Shown: positions 6,439 through 13,236 of the stretch, one piece after another
How positions within the stretch are numbered: the stretch's first letter is position 1
How the letters are laid out: every line of letters begins with the position of its first letter
Assembly (NCBI GenBank): GCA_046050105.1
Contig: JBJOQE010000050.1
Location: 1 to 16,283 of the forward strand
Length of the DNA stretch: 16,283 bases
Direction of reading: 5' to 3'
From: JAYQPD01 sp046050105
Lineage (GTDB): Bacteria; Patescibacteriota; Minisyncoccia; Phycocordibacterales; UBA918
The notes under the pieces: model-generated
Told to the model about the DNA's origin: nothing
Database searches by the model: none
Seen by the model: only the letters and a program-made list of their open reading frames with translations
Made by a program: the position numbers and the translations under genes

Positions 6439-6864
6439 TTACCCTTTTGATTCGAAATCTACCATCCACTCAATACCGTACTTGTCGCGGAACATACCGA
6501 AGTATGAACCCCATGGGCTGTCACCAATAGGAAACTCCACGGTGCCACCCTCAGAGAGCCTGGTGAATATGCGGTCTGCTTCTTCCTTACTCTCACAGTT
6601 TACCGATATCTTGCTCCTGTTCTCGTTTTCGTTGGTCCGGCCCATCGCCTCGGGCACATCGTTCCCCATAAGGGTGTTTGGGCCAATGGGTAGTGCGATA
6701 TGCATAATTTTTTCCTCCTCGTGCAGGGGCACCGGAAACTCCTCGCTCGCCATCTCCTTAAAGCGCGCTACGTGGGAGAACTCACCACCAAATACTGACT
6801 TATAGAAAGTAAACGCCTCTTCTGCATTGCCGTTGAAGTTTATGTACGGGTTGATGATTACCAT
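6439..6864 (-). CDS. VOC-superfamily protein, PhnB-like
   Basis: The 141-residue protein begins MVIINPYINFNGNAEEAFTF, followed by YKSVFGGEF, the typical opening of PhnB-like (glyoxalase/bleomycin-resistance fold) proteins. PIGDSPWGSYFGMFRDKYG (116-134) and the WMVDF end also match the family. Such proteins are usually annotated as VOC or '3-demethylubiquinone-9 3-methyltransferase-like'; the substrate is generally unknown. It is Glu-rich and cytoplasmic. The gene follows the RhuM-Fic gene on the same strand after an 83-base gap. No -10 box lies close to its start, unlike most other first genes here, so it may be read from upstream or have a longer leader. Confidence 0.85.
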   Translation of the reverse strand: MVIINPYINFNGNAEEAFTFYKSVFGGEFSHVARFKEMASEEFPVPLHEEEKIMHIALPIGPNTLMGNDVPEAMGRTNENENRSKISVNCESKEEADRIFTRLSEGGTVEFPIGDSPWGSYFGMFRDKYGIEWMVDFESKG

Positions 6865-6947
6865 GGAGCAGTTGGTGGTCTTGGCTATTAATGCTTCGAT
6901 TTTAGCATTTTATGTGTGTTTCAATGATGTGTCTCTACACGCACACT

Positions 6948-7925
6948 CTAGAGCATCTGGGTCACCAGTGCCACCATCTGGTCTTTCTTTTTGGGGTCAC
7001 TTTCAGCTATGAGGAGCGTTAGGGCTGTGAGAGCTGCAGGGTTAATATTGCTCTTTCCTTTCGCTCCCACTTTACGAAGAAACCACACAAAGGCAAAGGC
7101 GCCCGAACGTTTGTTTCCATCGGTGAATGGGTGATTCTTCACCATAAAGTATAGGAGGTGGGCTGCCTTTTCTTCAACAGAGGGATACACTGCCTTGCCG
7201 CCAAACGACTGTATGACATTTCCAACGATGCCTTCAATGTTTCCTGCTGCTCGTTCGTTGGCAAAAATATCCGTTGCCTCACCTTTAGAAAGGAGTTCTG
7301 CCTTGAGATTTGCTATTGCATCTGCAAGCTCAGCTCCGGTGAGCTTTACCTGCTTCTTACTTACACTGCGGAGTAAGAGCGCGTCTCTGTCGTACGCATC
7401 GAGTGACACAAAGGTAGACGCAAACTCTTTAATAAGTTCAAGCACCGCTTTTGGGTCGAGCACGACATGTTCAGGGAGTAGCGACTGCACATTTGCAACT
7501 GCTGTCATAAACTCCTCATAATTATGGCCGACGCGCTTTGGGTTTAAGGTGTACCCTTTGGTGATGTGTGCCCGAAGTGTTTTGGTAGCCCATTGGCGGA
7601 ACTGCGTCGCTGTCTTTGAGTTCACTCTATAGCCAACAGAGATAATTGCGTCCAGATTGTAGTATTCAATGACACGCTCAACCTCACGCTTTCCCTCAAT
7701 TTGAACTGTTGCATTTTTTGCAACAGTTGCCCTTTCGATAAGCTCACCTTCGCTATAGATATTTTTAAGGTGACGAGAAACCACTGATTTATCCCGGCCA
7801 AATAACACTGCCATCTGGTCGAGCGTTGCCCACACGGTATCTGTACCCTTATCTGTACGCAACTCAATTGCCCCAGACTTGGCCTGGTAGATAACGACTC
7901 CTTTTGTCTTTGTGACTTTTGCCAT
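6948..7925 (-). CDS. RhuM-family protein fused to a Fic/Doc domain
   Basis: The 325-residue product has two parts. Residues ~10-130 match the RhuM virulence-protein family (VWATLDQMAVLFGRDKSVVSRH at 31-52, YYNLDAIISVGYRVNS at 88-103), which has a DNA-binding-like N-terminus. Residues ~160-325 are a Fic/Doc domain whose active-site loop is HPFTDGNKRSG (265-275). Fic enzymes transfer AMP or other nucleotides, while Doc, which has K where Fic has G, phosphorylates EF-Tu. This loop has the Doc-like GNK form, so the chemistry is open. AGNIEG (227-232) resembles the inhibitory SxxxEG motif but has Ala instead of Ser/Thr. No antitoxin gene is adjacent. It lies downstream of the restriction enzyme but has its own TATACT box 8 bases before the ATG, after a terminator. 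Confidence 0.88.
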   Translation of the reverse strand: MAKVTKTKGVVIYQAKSGAIELRTDKGTDTVWATLDQMAVLFGRDKSVVSRHLKNIYSEGELIERATVAKNATVQIEGKREVERVIEYYNLDAIISVGYRVNSKTATQFRQWATKTLRAHITKGYTLNPKRVGHNYEEFMTAVANVQSLLPEHVVLDPKAVLELIKEFASTFVSLDAYDRDALLLRSVSKKQVKLTGAELADAIANLKAELLSKGEATDIFANERAAGNIEGIVGNVIQSFGGKAVYPSVEEKAAHLLYFMVKNHPFTDGNKRSGAFAFVWFLRKVGAKGKSNINPAALTALTLLIAESDPKKKDQMVALVTQML

Positions 7926-7933
7926 TACCTATA

Positions 7934-7939
7934 AGTATA
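7934..7939 (-). promoter_or_regulatory. -10 box of the RhuM-Fic gene
   Basis: TATACT on the - strand ends 8 bases before the ATG at 7925. The T-tract of the upstream terminator lies where a weak -35 box would fall. The intervening TATAGGTA contains AGG, but a transcript would probably start downstream of it. Confidence 0.55.
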
Positions 7940-7957
7940 CAAGAGTTAGAATGATGC

Positions 7958-7986
7958 AAAACCACCGCATAGAATGCGGTGGTTTT
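7958..7986. terminator. Intrinsic terminator after the restriction enzyme gene
   Basis: accaccgcat (7961-7970) pairs exactly with atgcggtggt (7974-7983) around a 3-base loop, flanked by A and T runs on both sides. On the - strand it ends the transcript of the gene stopping at 8000, separating it from the RhuM-Fic gene. Confidence 0.8.
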
Positions 7987-7999
7987 TTTGGGTTCGAGC

Positions 8000-10900
8000 C
8001 TATATTGCTACCTTGTCTATCTGCTGCATCACTTCAATAGTACGTGAGAGGGACGCGATGATGCGGGGGTAGTGGTCGAACTCGGCGTTTGTGAGAGTGC
8101 GGCCCTTTCTATCCTTGAGCCATTTTTGTGCGGGTTGGTAGCCGCCAATGTAAAAATCGAATGCTGCTCTCGGTACTCCTGCAAAGTATTGCTCGGCGTT
8201 TATGTATACTCGCTCGTTGCTCCAGGAGATTTTCTCGATGGTGTTGGTGCCGCTCATGGGGAACGTGACACTTCCCTCATCCACCTCACCGCTTGTGAGG
8301 AGGTGCAGCCCGCGGAGCGCCGTGCCAAGCGGCACGAGCTTCCAAAAGGTTTCCTTGCTCTCAGGATAAGGCACACGCGGGAAGTCGCTCTTTAAAAACT
8401 CGCCGTACTTAGCTCGGTATGCAGGCGAATGCAGCACTGCATACACGTAGTCGAGGATATCTTCGGGAGTTGTCGTACCGACAACTCCCTCGATTGCCTT
8501 CACAATCTCATCATCCAGGTTCGCTACCTTCTCGCCGTTTTCGTAGAGGTAGAGGGGGATCATGAGTGTAATACCTTTACCACTAAACAAAAACCGATTA
8601 TCGACAATGCGGTTTGTGACAATTACATGATTGTATTCATCGGCATCCGATGCCTGCCTCATTATTACCAAACCTATATTATCTAAACCTAAGAAATGTC
8701 TTCCTAAGGTCTGATAACGTGGGGAATTCATCCAACATTCAGTCTTTCGTGTATAAAACATATATCGAGTGTCGAAGGGTCTGTATGCAATGCGCGTAGG
8801 AGCATACCCAGATGCTTCACGCAATTCCGCAACCCGCTCTTCTTTCTTACTTTTTCGTTGGTCTTTGATATTGAATTCTGTGTAGGGATTTACAGAGTTA
8901 AGAATCTTTTCTGTGGTTTTTCTTAGTTCCTGCTCCGTGTCAAACACAGCGAGTTTATCCAGTGACGTAAGGATACCTGTCGTGTTTTTTGGAAACAACT
9001 CAGCCACCGAAAAGCCTTTCTCATACTCACCCTTCCCCTTTCCCTCCACTTTCCATACATCGGTTTCCGTGGGGAGGGTGTTCCAGGAAATGCTTTCAAT
9101 GTGTTCCTTTGAAAGCGATGCAAACTTCTCAGCTCGCTTGCCGTAGAGGTCTGCTTGGAAGATGGTGGCAAGGGGCTTCTTTGTCTTTGTGTCATCTTTC
9201 CCCTCGCGGCGCTTCTTCACTCCAAAGATAATTGCTACACCAGTTTTGATGTCGAATACATTTACATCGGCGCTTCCGTCAGGTGACGTTTCTTTCTTGT
9301 TGCTGTTGCCGTGGAGGTCGAGCACGTAGATAGCATCGAACGTGTTGCGCAGGTGCCAGCGCATGCCACGGAAGGTGGGGTTGTCGATGTAGCCGTGCGC
9401 AGAAATCATACCAATGATGCCCTCACCGTTTTTCTCCACCATGTGCTCCGCAAAACGAATGAACTTTACATAGTCGTCATCAAGCCAGTGTTTGCGCTCT
9501 TGCAGTTTTCTAGTCCCTCCAGGTTCTACTTTATAGACGTCGTTGGCACTGTAATGTTTATTTTGTGAAATGCCAGAATATGGCGGGTTGCCCATCACCA
9601 CCATGATGGGGTGCTCTTTCTTCACCTCACTTGCAAGCTTACTCTCAAGTGCAATGCTACTCACCGCCCCAAACATGCTCTGGGTGAGAGGAATGTTGTG
9701 TGCTTCGTCGAGTGTATTGGTGAGATATACCCCAAGGCGCTTTCCGAAATGTGTGATGCCCGATTTCGTGAGCGTCATGGCGAGCTTTAAGTGAGCGATA
9801 GTGTAGCTTGCCATCATGAGCTCGAAGCCATGGAGGCGTGGGAGCAGGTCGCTCTCTACATACGCGCTCCACCTCCCTTCGTTGCCACGGAAGGTTTCGT
9901 GTATGTGGGTAATAGTTTCATTCAGGAAGGTGCCTGTGCCTACAGCGAAGTCGAGCACCTGCACACGGTGCACATCCTCGGTGGTTTTTATGACCTTTCC
10001 TTTGTCGTTCACCGTTTCTAGCGTGCGTGTGATTTTTGAACTATCAGCTAAACCTTTCGCGATACCGAACTCCTTTTTTAGAATATCGTCGATGCCGCGG
10101 ACGATAAAACGTACTACTGGCAGTGGTGTATAGAAAACACCCATTTCCATTTTCTTTGCTGAATCATACTCGTGGAGGAAATCTTCATAGAAGTGAATAA
10201 CGGGGTCAGGACTTTCTGTTGTCTCTCCAAAAAGTGTGGTGCTCTTGAAGTATTCCTCCATGAGCGTCTTTACATCAGCGTGTGAAAATACATCACAAAG
10301 TTCGTCGACAATTATTTCGAGACGCTTCGGGAAACTGCTCCCAGCTATATGGTCGAAGAAATGCTGGAGGAAAGGATTTGTCTTAGGAACTAAACCGCGA
10401 GCTTCTTGTCGGCTAAAGTCGCCCAACGAAACATCGTTGTAGCGCGCTGCAAAGAGACCGTAAACGAGTGTTTGGGCATACATGTCGGCAAAGTCCTTTA
10501 CCTCAAACTGTGCAATGAGGTGGTCCTTGATGAACTGCATCATCTTCACCAGCTCATCTTTGTCGGTCCCTTCTTTCTCAAGGAAGGCAATCACGTTCTC
10601 GCGTATACGGAGCGCCTTACCGCCCATGATTTTTGCCAAGTGCTTCCCGCTCCTAATGGGTTCCTTTTGGCTTTCCACGAACTCCCGCATCGTGCGGGCA
10701 AGGCGTTCGCCACGTTCTGGATGAGGAACGAAGCCATCACGTGCAAACGTGGCGAGCGTTATTGGCTCTGCTTCATACCTCTGGCCGTTCCGATAGAAAC
10801 GAAACTCACAGTAGTCGCTTATGATGAGGTTGGTGTAGCCGAAGTACCGTGTGGCTTGTGAGGACCTCTCGATTTTGTTGAGGTCTTCACCCACTTTCTT

Positions 10901-11152
10901 TACCTCAATATAGAGAAGCGGCACCATGCCGCGATACACGATGAAATCAGGCTTGTTCCCTTTCTCGGCTTTCTGGTCGTGTTGGATTTTGAAGCCTTCG
11001 CTTTCAGGAAAAATCGTAGCGAGATAGTTTTGAAATGGGGTGCGGTACGTCATCTCGGAACTGGCAGTGTCAAAGGCGTAGTTTGCTATACCCTGGAGAT
11101 AGGCAGCTGTTTGTTGATTCATATCCCTCAAAGCATACCTACTCCAGGCCAT
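8000..11152 (-). CDS. Single-chain restriction-modification enzyme (Type IIG / helicase-less Type ISP-like)
   Basis: This 1050-residue protein seems to combine cutting, methylation and target recognition. Near the N-terminus, PDFIVYRG (68-75) and YIEVKK (81-86) form a PD-(D/E)xK nuclease site (D69, E83, K85). Residues ~290-610 are a gamma-type N6-adenine methyltransferase: GVFYTPLPVVRFI (338-350), motif I DFAVGTGTF (401-409), motif IV GNPPY (521-525). Residues ~780-1040, with YRPFDTRYMFY (790-800) and DYVYAVLHSPAYRAKYGEFL, resemble the C-terminal specificity domain of Type ISP enzymes such as LlaBIII. There is no helicase domain, so it should act like a Type IIG enzyme. The ATG at 11152 has AGG 5 bases upstream; the ATG at 11122, with GAGGG very close, is an alternative. 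All key residues are present. Confidence 0.9.
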   Translation of the reverse strand: MAWSRYALRDMNQQTAAYLQGIANYAFDTASSEMTYRTPFQNYLATIFPESEGFKIQHDQKAEKGNKPDFIVYRGMVPLLYIEVKKVGEDLNKIERSSQATRYFGYTNLIISDYCEFRFYRNGQRYEAEPITLATFARDGFVPHPERGERLARTMREFVESQKEPIRSGKHLAKIMGGKALRIRENVIAFLEKEGTDKDELVKMMQFIKDHLIAQFEVKDFADMYAQTLVYGLFAARYNDVSLGDFSRQEARGLVPKTNPFLQHFFDHIAGSSFPKRLEIIVDELCDVFSHADVKTLMEEYFKSTTLFGETTESPDPVIHFYEDFLHEYDSAKKMEMGVFYTPLPVVRFIVRGIDDILKKEFGIAKGLADSSKITRTLETVNDKGKVIKTTEDVHRVQVLDFAVGTGTFLNETITHIHETFRGNEGRWSAYVESDLLPRLHGFELMMASYTIAHLKLAMTLTKSGITHFGKRLGVYLTNTLDEAHNIPLTQSMFGAVSSIALESKLASEVKKEHPIMVVMGNPPYSGISQNKHYSANDVYKVEPGGTRKLQERKHWLDDDYVKFIRFAEHMVEKNGEGIIGMISAHGYIDNPTFRGMRWHLRNTFDAIYVLDLHGNSNKKETSPDGSADVNVFDIKTGVAIIFGVKKRREGKDDTKTKKPLATIFQADLYGKRAEKFASLSKEHIESISWNTLPTETDVWKVEGKGKGEYEKGFSVAELFPKNTTGILTSLDKLAVFDTEQELRKTTEKILNSVNPYTEFNIKDQRKSKKEERVAELREASGYAPTRIAYRPFDTRYMFYTRKTECWMNSPRYQTLGRHFLGLDNIGLVIMRQASDADEYNHVIVTNRIVDNRFLFSGKGITLMIPLYLYENGEKVANLDDEIVKAIEGVVGTTTPEDILDYVYAVLHSPAYRAKYGEFLKSDFPRVPYPESKETFWKLVPLGTALRGLHLLTSGEVDEGSVTFPMSGTNTIEKISWSNERVYINAEQYFAGVPRAAFDFYIGGYQPAQKWLKDRKGRTLTNAEFDHYPRIIASLSRTIEVMQQIDKVAI

Positions 11153-11182
11153 TTTGCCTACCTGGCGCCTTTAGACTCATCT

Positions 11183-11188
11183 ATTTTA
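11183..11188 (-). promoter_or_regulatory. Candidate -10 box of the restriction enzyme gene
   Basis: TAAAAT on the - strand lies 30 bases before the ATG at 11152. This gene would therefore have a normal leader with an AGG site, unlike most genes here. A 6-3-6 inverted repeat (11189-11203) directly abuts the box in the spacer, a place where a repressor would block transcription. Confidence 0.4.
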
Positions 11189-11260
11189 TGCACACTCTGT
11201 GCACGACATGCGCATACGGTATGCACTTGCTGTATACACAAAAGAGCGTATACTGTATAC
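11189..11260. promoter_or_regulatory. Cluster of short palindromes upstream of the restriction enzyme gene
   Basis: Three imperfectly related inverted repeats occur in 72 bases: tgcaca-ctc-tgtgca (11189-11203), gcatac-g-gtatgc (11212-11224) and gtatac-t-gtatac (11248-11260). An extra gtatac lies at 11232-11237. The last two full repeats share the 6-1-6 shape. They fill the region between the divergent restriction enzyme and hydrolase genes. Operator sites are the simplest reading; no candidate regulator gene is nearby. Confidence 0.5.
11227..11254 (+). promoter_or_regulatory. Candidate + strand promoter inside the palindrome cluster
   Basis: TTGCTG (11227-11232), a 16-base spacer and TATACT (11249-11254) form a plausible sigma-70 promoter. 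A transcript from about 11261 would run straight into the hairpin at 11270-11309, giving a ~50-nt RNA or a terminated leader for the hydrolase gene. Confidence 0.4.
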
Positions 11261-11269
11261 ATCACGACG

Positions 11270-11313
11270 AAAAGGGGCCCGAACGGTTAACTACCTAAGG
11301 CCCCCTTTTCTTT
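11270..11313 (+). terminator. Terminator-like hairpin with no gene in front of it
   Basis: aaaagggg (11270-11277) pairs with cccctttt (11302-11309), extended by cc/gg past a one-base bulge, and is followed by cttttg on the + strand. It lies between two divergent genes, so it ends no recognised coding transcript. It may insulate the two, end a small RNA, or attenuate the hydrolase gene. Confidence 0.6.
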
Positions 11314-11362
11314 TGCCTATAGCGCGCCACAAGTTTAAGTGGCCGAGTTTCTTGCGGTCGCG

Positions 11363-11368
11363 TACACT
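11363..11368 (+). promoter_or_regulatory. -10 box of the metallo-hydrolase gene
   Basis: TACACT ends 6 bases before the ATG at 11375, matching the other probable leaderless promoters. There is no strong -35 box. The upstream in-frame GTG at 11339 would lie above the predicted transcription start. Confidence 0.45.
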
Positions 11369-11374
11369 ACAGAG

Positions 11375-12457
11375 ATGATTTTTCTGAAAGTTGTCGTGGT
11401 GTGTTTTCTGGGGTTTATTGCACTTGTTGCTATGGTTGCTTATGGCATTAACCGCTTCCTCCTTACGGGTAGTGTGTATACCGGCACGAGTGCCCACTTA
11501 GTTGATGGCCGTTTTGTGATGCCGGGAATAGAAATACGCGACAAAGACTGGCGCGATATGTGGGAGTGGCGAAAGCAGCAGAGCGAGAGTGTTGCGTGGA
11601 ATGAACCGTATGGCACCGGCACCATTTCATACGAACCGCTTGTGGCCTCTACGTCCGTTCGCGCCACGTTTATAAACCACGCAACGGTGCTGCTTGAAAG
11701 CGCGTCAACCACCATCATCACTGACCCGATATTTTCAAGGCGCGCGAGCCCATTTTCTTTTTCTGGACCTTCACGACATCACGACCCGTACCTCCCGCTT
11801 CACAACATTCCGAAGCTCGACTACGTAGTTATTTCGCATGCGCACTATGACCACCTTTCGGTTCCCTCAATTCGCATGATTGAAGAGCGATTTGCACCAA
11901 CCTACATCGTTCCCAAAAATAATGCCCAGTTTATTCTACGTGCCAATGTCCCTTCTTCACGCATCATTGAACTCGATGTCTTTGAAACACGAAACTTTGA
12001 AGAAAGAGGACTCTCACTCACTCTTGAACGCGCAAAGCATTGGGCCATGCGTGGCATTGGTGACCGCAACCGCTACCTCTGGGGCTCGTTTGTTATTTCG
12101 CTTCTGGACGTGCGCATCTACTTTGCAGGTGACACCGGGTACGATACTCACTTTGCTGACATCGGAGAAAAGTACGGCCCATTTGACCTTGCGCTGCTGC
12201 CTATCGGCGCATACGCGCCTCGGTGGTTTATGAAAGACGCACATATGAACCCCGAAGAAGCGGTGCAGGCAGCAGCGGATCTCAAGTCCACGCAAGCAAT
12301 GGGTATTCATTTTGGCACGTTTAAACTCACAGACGAGGGTCGCCACGACCCTGAGCGTGATACAAAAAACGCGCTCGCATCGAGCACGTTTTCTGGAACA
12401 TTTCTTGTTCCCACACTAGAGAACGGTCTTACCCTCACTGTCTGGAAGTCTCGGTAG
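11375..12457 (+). CDS. Membrane-anchored metallo-beta-lactamase-fold hydrolase (NAPE-PLD / RomA-like)
   Basis: The 360-residue protein starts with a hydrophobic anchor (residues ~3-25) without an evident signal-peptidase site, so the catalytic domain is probably tethered to the membrane. ATFINHATVLLES (97-109), ITDPIF (115-120) and HAHYDH (155-160) are the metal-binding core. FAGDTGYD and, near the end, MGIHFGTFKL supply further metal ligands. This order matches the NAPE-PLD/RomA branch, whose characterised members include phospholipase D-type enzymes; the substrate here is unknown. A link to phospholipid turnover is an inference from the family and the anchor. The ATG at 11375 is preferred over the GTG at 11339 because of the nearby TACACT box. 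It converges on the DUF1993 gene with only 3 bases between the stops. Confidence 0.88.
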   Translation: MIFLKVVVVCFLGFIALVAMVAYGINRFLLTGSVYTGTSAHLVDGRFVMPGIEIRDKDWRDMWEWRKQQSESVAWNEPYGTGTISYEPLVASTSVRATFINHATVLLESASTTIITDPIFSRRASPFSFSGPSRHHDPYLPLHNIPKLDYVVISHAHYDHLSVPSIRMIEERFAPTYIVPKNNAQFILRANVPSSRIIELDVFETRNFEERGLSLTLERAKHWAMRGIGDRNRYLWGSFVISLLDVRIYFAGDTGYDTHFADIGEKYGPFDLALLPIGAYAPRWFMKDAHMNPEEAVQAAADLKSTQAMGIHFGTFKLTDEGRHDPERDTKNALASSTFSGTFLVPTLENGLTLTVWKSR

Positions 12458-12460
12458 GCC

Positions 12461-12973
12461 TTATGCCTGGTGCATCGGAATCTTGCCGATGAAGTCTTGC
12501 TTCCCAAGCTGCACTCCCTTCATGCGAAGAATGTCGTATGCAGTGACCACATGGAAGAACGTGTTTTGGAGCACATAGAGCTGCGCGTAATCTTGAGCAG
12601 CGAAGTTCATACCTTCTGGCATCCAGTGGAGGCGAACTGTTTTCCCTTCCACATTTTCAAGTGCTGACTCTGGCACGCTTTCTACAAACGCGCGCGTTGC
12701 CGCTACTCGTGCCTTAAGCGCTGCGAATGTTGTCTCGGTATCTTCCATCACCGGCGGCACCATTCCCGCAAGGCGAGCTACTCCTCCCTTCGCGTTATCG
12801 GTTGCAATCTGTATTTGGCGTACAAAGGGGAACATGTCGGGAGCAAGACGAGCCTCAATGAGCTCTGCTTCTGTTGCTTTGCCTTCTAGCACATACGCTT
12901 CTCCTTTTTCGATAATGCGGGTGAGCTGGTCGCACACTCCAAGGAGTGTTGGTTTTAGATAGGTGTAATTCAT
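12461..12973 (-). CDS. DUF1993 family protein (DinB-like helical fold)
   Basis: The 170-residue protein matches DUF1993: RLAPDMFPFVRQIQIATDNAKGGVARL is split across residues ~42-68, followed by VPPVMEDTETTFAAL and a C-terminal NTFFHVVTAYDILRMKGVQLGK. The family is related to DinB-type four-helix proteins, some of which bind metal; its biochemical role is not established. The ATG at 12973 is chosen over an upstream one at 13075 because the family N-terminus begins here and an extended -10 box (TGGTATACT) ends 8 bases before it. The longer version would overlap the DUF5872-like gene. It is transcribed separately from that gene, whose stop lies 31 bases upstream. Confidence 0.88.
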   Translation of the reverse strand: MNYTYLKPTLLGVCDQLTRIIEKGEAYVLEGKATEAELIEARLAPDMFPFVRQIQIATDNAKGGVARLAGMVPPVMEDTETTFAALKARVAATRAFVESVPESALENVEGKTVRLHWMPEGMNFAAQDYAQLYVLQNTFFHVVTAYDILRMKGVQLGKQDFIGKIPMHQA

Positions 12974-12981
12974 AGAGTAGG

Positions 12982-12990
12982 AGTATACCA
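12982..12990 (-). promoter_or_regulatory. Extended -10 promoter of the DUF1993 gene
   Basis: TGG directly followed by TATACT on the - strand forms an extended -10 element that ends 8 bases before the ATG at 12973. The extended motif can make up for the absent -35 box. Confidence 0.6.
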
Positions 12991-13004
12991 CCGTAGCGTG
13001 CGAC

Positions 13005-13232
13005 TTAGTATTCTTCTCGTGCCTGCTTCTTGTCTTTCTCCTTCTTATTCCAGGCCACCAGGCTATTTTTGGCACTTTTTACCCCCACATACCCGCCGCC
13101 CTGTTCTTTATAGAGCACAACCGCACGCTGCATAGCGCGCGCAGAAAACTTGCCCATACTTTTCACCGCCTCTTCTTTGCATGCTTCCCAGAGAGCAGGG
13201 TTTGTGCGCACTGGTGATGTTGGTTTTGGCAT
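13005..13232 (-). CDS. Small basic protein, DUF5872-like
   Basis: This 75-residue, Lys- and Arg-rich protein has SPVRTNPALWEACKEEAVK (6-24), then GKFSARAMQRAVVLYKEQGGGY and KNSLVAWNKKEKDKK. This is the pattern of DUF5872: an ALWE helix, SAR..Q.AV..YK..GGGY, then NSL..W. Function is unknown; the charge would allow nucleic-acid binding. It begins 4 bases after the photolyase stop with no visible ribosome site, so it is probably cotranscribed and coupled with the photolyase. That makes a link to DNA damage or light stress possible but unproven. Confidence 0.7.
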   Translation of the reverse strand: MPKPTSPVRTNPALWEACKEEAVKSMGKFSARAMQRAVVLYKEQGGGYVGVKSAKNSLVAWNKKEKDKKQAREEY

Positions 13233-13236
13233 ACGG

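Noticed and set aside
12974..13075. Longer N-terminus for the DUF1993 protein
   Set aside because: It would overlap the stop of the DUF5872-like gene and its own extended -10 promoter, and homologues begin at the shorter start.
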